This document shows, in pieces, positions 8,163 to 15,627 of a stretch of DNA of 64,000 bases. The notes below the pieces were generated by a model. The model worked only from the letters and a program-made list of their open reading frames with translations, was not told the DNA's origin and did not search any database. How positions within the stretch are numbered: the first letter of the stretch is position 1; each line of letters opens with the position of its first letter. Both the position numbers and the translations under genes were made by a program. Location of the stretch: positions 124,001-188,000 of the forward strand of contig NZ_JACONV010000005.1 of the NCBI RefSeq assembly GCF_014358015.1, read 5' to 3'. Source of the DNA: Pseudomonas triticifolii (GTDB lineage: Bacteria; Pseudomonadota; Gammaproteobacteria; Pseudomonadales; Pseudomonadaceae).

Positions 8163-8456
8163 TTACAACTTGATTTCATTCAGCTCGCAGTACTCGTCCC
8201 ATTCCATGCCCAGCGCTTCGGCGACCTGCGCATGGGCTTCAAGGCGCATCTGCTGGAGCTCTTCCGGGGATTGTGCAATCAACTCCAGCGCCAGTTCCCA
8301 GGGTTCGATGCCTTGGCTTTCGGCTTCGTCCTCGAATGCCCACTGGACTTGCTGCTTTTGTTCAGTGGCGCTGAGGTTGCTGATTTCATCTTTCAGCGTG
8401 GGATGGGTCGAGAGGTATTTCGCCAGGGCGGCCTCGTTCCACTCAAGAGCATTCAT
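8163..8456 (-). CDS. Conserved hypothetical acidic protein (possibly DUF6388)
   Basis: A 97-residue, strongly acidic, helical cytosolic protein with Trp residues spaced in WAFEDEAESQGIEPWELALEL and MEWDEYCELNEI. I associate this pattern with a small pseudomonad-specific family (perhaps DUF6388) without known function. A good ribosome site (GAGGAACACTGC before ATG 8456) and typical codon use make it a real gene. Confidence 0.6.
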   Translation of the reverse strand: MNALEWNEAALAKYLSTHPTLKDEISNLSATEQKQQVQWAFEDEAESQGIEPWELALELIAQSPEELQQMRLEAHAQVAEALGMEWDEYCELNEIKL

Positions 8457-8628
8457 GCAGTGTTCCTCGATCTGACTGGGCAGCCGGACATCGTTTCAAA
8501 GCGGTCTGGCCAAACCGCGTGATTGTGCGGGAAGGGAGAAATGGGTGCCAGTGTTGTCACACCCCTTTGCCGTGAATAATCACGGTAGAGTGCCAAGGTG
8601 ATTTTTGGCTGCTATCGGAGATATCGAG

Positions 8629-8943
8629 ATGATCAAAGTCAGCGTGCTGTACCCGTATAAAGAAGGCGCCCGGTTCGACCACGACTACTACCGTGACCAG
8701 CACATGCCGCTGGTGCAGTCATTGATGGGCGAGTACTGCAAACGCTACAGCGTCGACAAGGGATTGGGTGGCGCAACGCCCGGCTCCAACCCTGTCTACA
8801 TTGGCATGTGTCACATTTACTGCGAGTCCATCGAAGCGTTTCAGGCCGGTATGGGGCCGCATCAGGAGCGCATCAATGCCGACATCATCAACTACACCGA
8901 CCTGATTCCGGTGGTGCAGATCAGTGAAGTCCGCGCCGAGTGA
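8629..8943 (+). CDS. EthD-family protein
   Basis: A 104-residue ferredoxin-like fold (dimeric alpha/beta barrel) protein of the EthD family. The hallmark FDHDYYRDQHMPLVQSLMG occurs at residues 15-33. EthD proteins occur with ether degradation, but most family members are of unknown function. The start at ATG 8629 is chosen for its GGAG site 8 bp upstream and the conserved MIKVSVLYP opening. The gene stands alone. Confidence 0.75.
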   Translation: MIKVSVLYPYKEGARFDHDYYRDQHMPLVQSLMGEYCKRYSVDKGLGGATPGSNPVYIGMCHIYCESIEAFQAGMGPHQERINADIINYTDLIPVVQISEVRAE

Positions 8944-8946
8944 GTC

Positions 8947-9354
8947 TCAGTTGCCGGAGGCTGCCTTGCTGGAGGACATGCCGCCCGAAGGATCAAAACA
9001 TTGGCTGTCATAATGCGCGCCGTGGCATTGCGACGGCACGTTGGGCGGCGGCGGACGATTTCTCTGAAAGGCCTTGTAGGATTCCGTCTCGTATACCGTG
9101 ACAGACGCGCGGCCGCTTACCTTCAGGTATTCGGTGGCTTTGAGGTTGAGCTTATGCGCGTGATCGACAGGCTCGCCCTTACTCAGCATGTTGGGCGGGC
9201 CAGCGCGCTGCACGCTACTCTGCAGGCCGTTTTCGCAGGGCATGGATGCATAACTCACCCGGCCTTGCGGGGAGGTGCATTTGAATATCTCGCTGTGCGC
9301 CAGACCTGAAATCGACGACGCGGCGATTGCCAGCGTCAGTGAAAGCCTTTTCAT
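8947..9354 (-). CDS. Exported DUF4124-type protein
   Basis: A 135-residue secreted or periplasmic protein. Signal peptide MKRLSLTLAIAASSISGLAHS is followed by the DUF4124 core IFKCTSPQGRVSYASMPC with its two cysteines, then a variable Pro-rich tail with two more Cys (QCHGAHYDSQCF). Function is unknown. Two ATG codons lie two codons apart; the one at 9354 is preferred because GGGAGG sits 6 bp upstream. It faces the EthD gene tail to tail with 3 bp between stops. Confidence 0.7.
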   Translation of the reverse strand: MKRLSLTLAIAASSISGLAHSEIFKCTSPQGRVSYASMPCENGLQSSVQRAGPPNMLSKGEPVDHAHKLNLKATEYLKVSGRASVTVYETESYKAFQRNRPPPPNVPSQCHGAHYDSQCFDPSGGMSSSKAASGN

Positions 9355-9494
9355 TACCATCCTCCCTGAGTGGCGCAAGGCTACCAGCTGTCGTCGGCAC
9401 CTGCCAGAAGGGCCGTTCGTCAGTCCCATGGCACGCCTGAGTGGATCGCGCCTCTGAAGTAGCAGGTTGTACGTTTTAATCAACGGAGGCGCAT

Positions 9495-9659
9495 ATGACT
9501 GGCAACAAGCCAAACAACAACACTACCGACACACCGGATTTCGATACCGAATCACCGGATGCCGGCGATCCGCAAGTCGATCCGGTCAAGCCTGCGAAAA
9601 CACCTGCCAAGGAACACGGCACGAAGGACGACTACCCGCCATACGAATCAGACAAGTAA
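9495..9659 (+). CDS. Small acidic, Pro/Thr-rich hypothetical protein
   Basis: A 54-residue ORF starting MTGNKPNNNTTDTPDFDTES and ending in DDYPPYESDK. It is very hydrophilic and low in complexity, so it is probably disordered. Support comes from a strong ribosome site (ACGGAGGCGCAT before ATG), a clear stop at 9657 and a strong terminator 12 bp later. It looks like a complete one-gene transcription unit. It resembles short acidic proteins of pseudomonads, but no function can be given. Confidence 0.6.
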   Translation: MTGNKPNNNTTDTPDFDTESPDAGDPQVDPVKPAKTPAKEHGTKDDYPPYESDK

Positions 9660-9670
9660 CAGATAACAGG

Positions 9671-9700
9671 TGCCCCCGGAGACGTCCGGGGGCATTTTCG
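9671..9700 (+). terminator. Terminator of the small acidic gene
   Basis: A perfect 10-bp stem TGCCCCCGGA/TCCGGGGGCA with loop GACG is followed by TTTTCGTTT. Confidence 0.85.
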
Positions 9701-9719
9701 TTTCAGGTGCCTTTTAGGC

Positions 9720-10088
9720 CTAAGGATTGGCGTGCAGGTACTCGAGCAGGTCTTCCATGCGCTGATCATTGCCCATCCACCACAGTTTCATGCGCGTACC
9801 GGGCACCACAGCGCTCGGGTCCTTGATGTAGGTCGTCAACTGTTCTCGCGTCCAGACGATCCCGGAATTTTTCATCGCATCGGTGTAAACATAATCCGGT
9901 TGCTGACCCGCCTGACGATCGATGATGCCGTTCAGCGGCGGACCGAACGCGCTGCGTGCTGATGGCCCGATCTTGTGACAGCCTGAGCAAAGCCGCGTGA
10001 ATACCGCCTTGCCAGCCTCTGCATCGCCTGCGCCCTGCGCGCTCAGGTGAACCGCCAGCGCAAGCACCAATAGCGCGGTCTTCTTCAT
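9720..10088 (-). CDS. Class I c-type cytochrome
   Basis: A 122-residue periplasmic electron carrier. It has a signal peptide (first approximately 20 residues), the haem-binding CSGCH at Cys34-Cys37-His38, and a probable axial Met near residue 100 (PGTRM). This is the layout of mitochondrial-type cytochrome c (GPPLNGIIDRQAG, YTDAMKNSG). The start at ATG 10088 is chosen for the signal peptide. No oxidase or dehydrogenase partner is adjacent. Confidence 0.82.
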   Translation of the reverse strand: MKKTALLVLALAVHLSAQGAGDAEAGKAVFTRLCSGCHKIGPSARSAFGPPLNGIIDRQAGQQPDYVYTDAMKNSGIVWTREQLTTYIKDPSAVVPGTRMKLWWMGNDQRMEDLLEYLHANP

Positions 10089-10255
10089 TGATATCCCATG
10101 ACAGCCGTTTGCGGGCTGAGCCCCAAAGCCGAGAATGCTACCGCAGTCGCAGGCAGGCAGAAACCCGCCGTGAACCCACAAGAGGGTGGTGTGCGCATCT
10201 GTCGCGCCGCTCCTGTCATCGCGGCGAGTGGCGTTGTCGACGGATGCTGCGCAGA

Positions 10256-10591
10256 TCAGGGCAGGGGAGCTGAGCCCCTCATTCTTTTGATGCGTTCAAC
10301 ACACAGATTGATCAGCGTACAAACGACACCTGCGACCATTCCGATCCCTGCAAAAAACGCTGCGCCGCCGAGAAACTCCCTCGGCCAAGCATAGCCATCA
10401 CCTGACATCAATGCACGCGTAGCCTCGACAAGATTGGGCAGCACAATGGCCGTCCAGATCAGCAACCCGGTGATCATGCCCCCGGCAATGTAGCGCAGCG
10501 GTGTGTGCAGATAGCGCTCGACGCACCACAAAACTGGCCAGCCAGCCACCATGCCCAGAAAACCGCCGACCATGAACGGCAGGATAAACAA
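10256..10591 (-). CDS. Hypothetical inner-membrane protein
   Basis: A 111-residue protein with about three hydrophobic segments (residues 1-23, 33-53 and 75-95) and a basic C terminus (VERIKRMRG). I do not recognise a family. ATG at 10591 or 10573 could be the start. It lies upstream of the cytochrome gene on the same strand, separated by about 165 bp. Confidence 0.5.
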   Translation of the reverse strand: MFILPFMVGGFLGMVAGWPVLWCVERYLHTPLRYIAGGMITGLLIWTAIVLPNLVEATRALMSGDGYAWPREFLGGAAFFAGIGMVAGVVCTLINLCVERIKRMRGSAPLP

Positions 10592-10853
10592 CCCAACCGT
10601 TATTTCAGCGAAAAAACATCGGCCAGATCGCTGGCGTGACCGGCGTATGGCTGACCGCCCCTTGGCTGACGCGGATGGTATTCGGGGTGGTGGCGATGAT
10701 CGCTGTGGCCGCGGTCATTATCTTTCGTTGAGGTTGCGATTTTCGGGAGTGGTGTTCGTCGGCGGGATGCCGTGGAAGAGGATATTGCGGTCTTGAACGA
10801 CTTGAGGGCGTCAGCTTTTGCCCTAACGTTGCCCTGAATTATGTGGCGTAAAC
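10592..10853. other. Intergenic region with a gene remnant
   Basis: This stretch between a membrane gene and the tRNA terminator contains only a short 3' gene remnant (10618-10731, separate entry). Nothing else is recognised. Confidence 0.4.
10618..10731 (+). pseudogene. Possible 3' remnant of a membrane protein gene
   Basis: The frame from 10618 reads IGQIAGVTGVWLTAPWLTRM and continues hydrophobic to IIFR and a TGA stop at 10729. It has two amphipathic or hydrophobic stretches but no start codon or ribosome site upstream, since an in-frame stop lies at 10585. It may be the surviving end of a deleted membrane protein gene. Chance hydrophobicity cannot be excluded. Confidence 0.3.
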
Positions 10854-10891
10854 AAAAAAGCCCCGACTTTCGCTAGCGAAGTCAGGGCTTT
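10854..10891 (-). terminator. Terminator of tRNA-Ser
   Basis: A long, nearly perfect stem (GCCC, one mismatch, GACTT and TCGC pairing) is centred at about 10875 with six A residues on the left, so it is T6 on the minus strand, just downstream of the tRNA. Confidence 0.75.
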
Positions 10892-10906
10892 AATGCGTAT
10901 CTAATA

Positions 10907-10996
10907 TGGCGGTGAAGGAGGGATTCGAACCCTCGATACAATTTCTTGTATACACACTTTCCAGGCGTGCTCCTTAAGCCACTCGGACACCTCACC
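10907..10996 (-). tRNA. tRNA-Ser (anticodon GGA)
   Basis: A 90-nt class II tRNA including an encoded CCA. The acceptor arm GGTGAGG pairs with CTTCACC (one G-T). The D-loop region reads GAGTGGCTTAAGG, the anticodon loop CTGGAAA gives anticodon GGA, a long variable arm typical of serine follows, and the T-arm is GGGTTCGAATCCC. It decodes UCC and UCU codons. Its own terminator follows. Confidence 0.95.
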
Positions 10997-11196
10997 GTAT
11001 CTCGCTGACAACGTTGTGTCTGTCGAGGCGCGCTAATGTAGTCGAAAGCTTTTCGGAACGCAAAACTTTTTTTCAGAATTTTCATGCGGTTAAGCAAAAA
11101 AACGCAGTCTGCCTGCCTGAAGCTCGGTGCAGACAGGCCGGCCTTGGCTTTCACGGGAAGGCCGGGCCAGCCTGGGTCTTTGCGCAACCGTGGTGC

Positions 11197-11946
11197 TCAG
11201 GCGCCAAAGCCGCCGTCGATGGTCAGGCTGGCGCCGGTGATGTAGCCCGCTTCCGGGCCCGCGAGGTAGGCGACGAAGCTGGCGATTTCCTCACTCTTGC
11301 CGTAGCGCGGGATGGCCATCATCGCTTTGAGGGTTTCGGCAAATTCGCCGTGCGCAGGGTTCATGTCGGTGTCGACCGGGCCGGGCTGGACGTTGTTGAC
11401 GGTGATGCCTTGCGGGCCGAGGTCGCGGGCCAGGCCTTTGGTCAAGCCGACCAGTGCCGATTTGCTCATAGCGTACGTCGCGCCGCCTGCAAAGGGCATG
11501 CGGTCGGCGTTGGTGCTGCCGATGTTGATGATGCGTGCGCCTTCACCCATATGGCGCGCGGCTTCCTGGCTGGCGATGAAGACGCTGCGCACGTTGATGG
11601 CCAGGGTTCTGTCGAAATCCTGCATGGTGAATTCGTTGAGCGGAGCGATGGCCAGCACGCCTGCATTGTTGACCAGAATATCCAGCCCGCCCAGGTTTTC
11701 GGCAGCGGTCTGGATGGCTTGGCGGATGGCTTTTTCATCGGCGCTGTCGGCTCGAATGGCCAGTGCGCGGCCACCGTTGGCGGTGATGCTGCCTTGCAAC
11801 TCCTGCGCTGTCTCTTCAGAGCTGACGTAAGTAAAGGCGACAGCAGCGCCTTCTTTGGCCAGACGATTGACGATGGCCGCGCCGATCCCACGGGAGCCGC
11901 CTTGAACGAAGGCGACTTTGCCGGTGAGGGGCAGGTGCTGATTCAT
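11197..11946 (-). CDS. SDR-family oxidoreductase
   Basis: A 249-residue classical short-chain dehydrogenase/reductase. The cofactor loop reads QGGSRGIGAAI at residues 15-25, LVNNAGVLA is intact, and the catalytic residues are Ser (NIGSTNADR) with Tyr-x3-Lys (YAMSK). The C terminus ITGASLTIDGGFGA is typical. It reduces a keto or oxidises a hydroxyl substrate with NAD(P)H; the substrate is unknown. The start is ATG 11946 with GGAG upstream. Divergent from the isochorismatase-like gene, with about 150 bp between them. Confidence 0.85.
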   Translation of the reverse strand: MNQHLPLTGKVAFVQGGSRGIGAAIVNRLAKEGAAVAFTYVSSEETAQELQGSITANGGRALAIRADSADEKAIRQAIQTAAENLGGLDILVNNAGVLAIAPLNEFTMQDFDRTLAINVRSVFIASQEAARHMGEGARIINIGSTNADRMPFAGGATYAMSKSALVGLTKGLARDLGPQGITVNNVQPGPVDTDMNPAHGEFAETLKAMMAIPRYGKSEEIASFVAYLAGPEAGYITGASLTIDGGFGA

Positions 11947-12094
11947 GATGTTCTCCAGTGTGTGGATGCGATAGGGAATGCATGTGCGTAGACAGCGTAG
12001 TCGCAATAAGCTGTCTGAAGCCTGATGTCGCGCTGGAACTGTGCGCGGATTCTGGCTACTGTCGGGCTCGGAAGTTTCAAGGAAATGAACCCTG

Positions 12095-12652
12095 ATGGAC
12101 ATTCATCCCAACACTGCGCTGGTCCTGATCGACTTGCAGCAAGGCATCAATCACCCAAAGCTGGGGCGGCGTAACAATCCTCAGGCCGAAGACCGCCTGT
12201 CCGAACTGCTGTCCGCCTGGCGTCAGACGGGGCGACCGGTGATTCATGTCCGGCACTTTTCTACCTCGCCTGATTCCGTGTTCTGGCCCGAGCAGTCTGG
12301 CGTGGAGTATCAGCCAGCCTTTGTGCCGCAATCGGACGAGCGTGAGCTGAGCAAGCAAGTGCCCGATGCCTTTTGCGGCTCGTTTCTGGAAATGTGGCTA
12401 CGTTCCGACGGGATTCGGCAACTGGTCATTGCAGGTGTGGTCACCAACAACTCTGTGGAGTCCACGGCACGCAGCGGCGGCAACCTGGGTTTTGAGGTCA
12501 TCGTCGCTCATGATGCCTGCTTCACCTTCGATCAGGCGGACTTCTTTGGAACGCATCGCAGCGCAGAAGAGGTTCATGCGATGTCACTGGCCAATCTTCA
12601 CGGCGAGTACGCCACAGTGCTTTCCACGGCGCAGATTCTCGATCAGCGCTGA
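12095..12652 (+). CDS. Isochorismatase-like hydrolase with Ser at the nucleophile position
   Basis: A 185-residue isochorismatase-fold protein (cysteine hydrolase superfamily). Asp13 (LIDLQ) and Lys87 fit two members of the usual Asp-Lys-Cys triad. The third motif, usually GVVTNxCVExTAR, reads GVVTNNSVESTAR, so Ser120 replaces the Cys. It might be a hydrolase with an altered nucleophile, or one that works without a covalent step as true isochorismatases do. Substrate is unknown. Its 3' end overlaps the converging DUF3142 gene by 10 bp. Confidence 0.75.
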   Translation: MDIHPNTALVLIDLQQGINHPKLGRRNNPQAEDRLSELLSAWRQTGRPVIHVRHFSTSPDSVFWPEQSGVEYQPAFVPQSDERELSKQVPDAFCGSFLEMWLRSDGIRQLVIAGVVTNNSVESTARSGGNLGFEVIVAHDACFTFDQADFFGTHRSAEEVHAMSLANLHGEYATVLSTAQILDQR

Positions 12653-13374
12653 AGTCCGGGATTCTGCAGGAACACCACGTAGCCCTTGAACCATGGGCTG
12701 TCGCTCAGATAGCCCGGTGCCTGCCAGTCGCCACCCTGAATCAGTCCGACCTTGAAAGGCAGGCCAAGGCGGCTGAGGCGAGGCAGGTAGGCGGCGTAGT
12801 CCGCAATGCTCTGGCGGCCCTGATAGGTTTGCACCACCACTTCATCCACTACACCCTTGAGTTCGCCGATGGCGGTGATGTCGGCGTTGCTGCTCCAGTC
12901 CATCAGGCCGGTGATGCTCAGGCGAGCGTCGTCGGGCATGCGCTGGCGCAGGTCGCGCAGAAAACCGACGTACTCGTTCAGATAACGGGTACGGGCATCG
13001 AAATCAATCTGAATGCCGATGACGTGCGTGCCAGTGGCCTTCCAGCGCTGAACCTGGCCGAGCAACTGCCGGTAGACAGCGTCCGGCCAGCGCAGCGTGT
13101 GCGCGCGGTAGACCAGCCACACCTGCTCCTGGGGCAGATGCGTGACCGAAACGCCTTGCGCGATGAAGTTGACGCCTTGCTGCGGGGCGCGACGCGATGT
13201 GCTGACCTGGCCTTGCAGTATATAAAGGGTTTTTGCCTGTTCCATCACCGGCTGCGGTTTGACCCCCGCCCACAGCCAGAACGCGTCGTAGTCTTCGGCC
13301 TTGACCGCTGCGCCTGCCTGACCGAATGCCAAGAGGCAGAGCAGGGTCAGGCTATAGCGAATCCGGCTGCGCAT
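12643..13374 (-). CDS. Exported DUF3142 protein
   Basis: A 243-residue protein with a signal peptide (MRSRIRYSLTLLCLLAFGQAGA) and a TIM-barrel-like DUF3142 domain. The segment GIQIDFDARTRYLNEY with an IDFD motif resembles the acidic active strand of glycosyl hydrolase barrels. A sugar-cleaving role in the periplasm is possible but unproven. Its ATG overlaps the stop of the upstream gene (TAATG at 13372-13376), so the two are translationally coupled. Confidence 0.65.
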   Translation of the reverse strand: MRSRIRYSLTLLCLLAFGQAGAAVKAEDYDAFWLWAGVKPQPVMEQAKTLYILQGQVSTSRRAPQQGVNFIAQGVSVTHLPQEQVWLVYRAHTLRWPDAVYRQLLGQVQRWKATGTHVIGIQIDFDARTRYLNEYVGFLRDLRQRMPDDARLSITGLMDWSSNADITAIGELKGVVDEVVVQTYQGRQSIADYAAYLPRLSRLGLPFKVGLIQGGDWQAPGYLSDSPWFKGYVVFLQNPGLQR

Positions 13375-15551
13375 TACCAGTAGTACTGCTGTGCCTTGCC
13401 CCACTGGGTGCTGGCGAAGTCCTTTTTCAACTGGCGGAACCAGCCTTTGCGCACAGACGGTTCGACTTCCTTGCCGCCGCAGGTGTTGTAGCCGGACGGG
13501 CCGTAACAGTTGATCGCCCGAAACAGGGCGTAGGCTTTTTCGTCACGCGGGGCCTTGGGGCTGGCGATGACGATCTTGTAGCCTTCCAGTCTGGAAAACA
13601 CTTCGCCGCTGAAGCCCGGCGCGCTGCCGCCCAAGGTATCGGCGTTGCGTTTGGTGTCCAGCGGCATGCCGTCGAGGCTGTTGCCACGGATGAACTCACC
13701 CATGCAGTTCAGCGCTTTGGCGTCCTTCTCGTCAAGCTTCAAGGCGGCGGCTGTCTGCACGATAGCGGGGCAGGTGTAAGCGGCTTCGGCTTTGTCGCCC
13801 TGCCATTGGAACAGGCTCAGGGACGGGCCTTTTTCATAGGTGTAGCCCAAGGCGTAACCCAGTTTTTCCTCCGGCAGTTTTTCCGGCAGACGCTTAAGGT
13901 CCTCGGCAAAATCGGCGTACCGTTTTCGCATCAGATCCTTGTACAGCAGCACAAAGAGTGCCGTGTTGCGTTCGGTTTCAGTCGGGCCTTGGGTCGTCTG
14001 TTGACGCAGCAGGTCGGCATCGGAGACATGGCTGAGCAGGATGTAACGGACTTTGGCCGAGTGGATGGGCGAGTCGGCTGCGAACACCCGGGAAAGTTGC
14101 TCATCGCGTTCAAAACTCATGGCCAGCGCCAGTTCCAGCTGTTCACGTTGCAACGGCTGGGTGGCGCGCGGCAGCATGTCCAGCCACAGGGCCTGCGCAC
14201 CCTTGAAGTCTTGTCGGGCCTGCAACGCCAGGCCACGCAGCAGGTGCTGGCTGAAGGTGACGTAATCGAGGTGTTCCGGCAGCTCGGTCGGCAGCTGTTT
14301 CAGGGCGTGTTCCGGATCGTCCAGCACGTACAGCGCGAGCGCACCTTGCAGATAGCGATAGAGCTCGGGCTGATCGGCATACACCGATTCCTGGGCTTTC
14401 AGATCCGCTTCGCTCAATCGGGGCGCGGATGTTTCGCGCATGCGGATCAGGTCGGTGATCGCCAGCATCCAGGGCGTGTGCAGGTTTTGTCCGGTGCTGC
14501 TCAGTATCGAACGGTCCATCTCGGTGACGAGCGGGTCAAGGAACTCCGGCTTCTGGCCTTGCTGCTTGAGCTGCCGGGCGTAGTCTTCGGCCAGTTTTAC
14601 GTCATCGCCTGCGAGCCAGTGTACGCGCCGCAAAAGCCCCTGAGCGGATTCCGAGTAGTCGCCTTCGGGATAGCTGTCCAGATACTGTTTGAATGCAGCG
14701 TCGACGTCTGCAAGCGCGGCCTTGTCGACTTTGTCGCGCTGCAACTGACTGTATTCGTCGAACACGTCCTGCTGGGCGGCGTTCAGTTTTGTACGGGCAA
14801 TCATGTACAGCGCGGTTTGCTTGAGCCAGGGCTGCGTGCTGTCTGACAGCGCGTTGAACCCGCTCAGCGCTTCATCGAACTCACCGTTGTAGAAGGCGCT
14901 GGACGCACGCAGGTAAGTGCCGAACGCTTTGCCGGTTACAGATTCGATGGCCTTGGGTTGCAGCGCCTCTCGGGTGTCGGCATCCCAACTGCATGCGCTC
15001 AGCATCTGCAAGCGGCTACCTGCCAGTGCCTTGCGCTCGGTGTCGGTCAGGTCAGTGCTGATCGACACCTGCTCAATGAACGCTTGGGCGCTGTCGTCGG
15101 AGTTGCTGCGACAGCGGCTGCCTTCGCCGTACAGAAACTCATCGCCTGCCGCCGGGGTCTCGCCACGTGTCAGCCCAAGCTTTTCAAGCAAGGGGGTCAG
15201 CGATGATTGCAGCGGCGTGGCGTTCGTCTCGCCAGGCTGCGCGGGCTCTACCAGATCCGTCGCGCCGAAGCGAAACAGCGAGAATGGCACCGCGCCGTAA
15301 CCTTCACTCAACTCCAGGTTTTTAACGGCTGGCAATTGAAACGTGTTCAGCCCCTTGTTTGCCAGCAACAGGCGCAGATTGACCTCGCTGTCGTTGCCCG
15401 GGCTCAGGAACGGCAAGTTGCTGCACGCGTCCAGATTTTCCTTGAGCACGGTCCAGGACGGATAACAGGAGTCATCGCCGCTGGCCTGAGCCTGATTGAG
15501 AAGGGCAGAGCCTGCCATGACCGCCACAGCGCTGAGCAATCGGGTACGCAT
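13374..15551 (-). CDS. Large exported hypothetical protein coupled to the DUF3142 gene
   Basis: A 725-residue protein with a signal peptide (first approximately 23 residues, ALLNQAQA cleavage) and a long helical body with TPR-like helix pairs (for example residues 225-300 and 425-490). No catalytic motif was seen. Several Cys residues (CYPSW, CSNL, CRSN, CGGKE) may form disulfides in the periplasm. It overlaps the DUF3142 gene by its stop codon, so the two probably act together at the envelope, perhaps on a polysaccharide. Function is unknown. Confidence 0.6.
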   Translation of the reverse strand: MRTRLLSAVAVMAGSALLNQAQASGDDSCYPSWTVLKENLDACSNLPFLSPGNDSEVNLRLLLANKGLNTFQLPAVKNLELSEGYGAVPFSLFRFGATDLVEPAQPGETNATPLQSSLTPLLEKLGLTRGETPAAGDEFLYGEGSRCRSNSDDSAQAFIEQVSISTDLTDTERKALAGSRLQMLSACSWDADTREALQPKAIESVTGKAFGTYLRASSAFYNGEFDEALSGFNALSDSTQPWLKQTALYMIARTKLNAAQQDVFDEYSQLQRDKVDKAALADVDAAFKQYLDSYPEGDYSESAQGLLRRVHWLAGDDVKLAEDYARQLKQQGQKPEFLDPLVTEMDRSILSSTGQNLHTPWMLAITDLIRMRETSAPRLSEADLKAQESVYADQPELYRYLQGALALYVLDDPEHALKQLPTELPEHLDYVTFSQHLLRGLALQARQDFKGAQALWLDMLPRATQPLQREQLELALAMSFERDEQLSRVFAADSPIHSAKVRYILLSHVSDADLLRQQTTQGPTETERNTALFVLLYKDLMRKRYADFAEDLKRLPEKLPEEKLGYALGYTYEKGPSLSLFQWQGDKAEAAYTCPAIVQTAAALKLDEKDAKALNCMGEFIRGNSLDGMPLDTKRNADTLGGSAPGFSGEVFSRLEGYKIVIASPKAPRDEKAYALFRAINCYGPSGYNTCGGKEVEPSVRKGWFRQLKKDFASTQWGKAQQYYW

Positions 15552-15627
15552 GAGAAATCCTTTTAACGAGCAAACGGCAAGGGTGCGAGCGCTGCCGATA
15601 GTAGCTCAGCGCCTGCATCCTCGGCTG

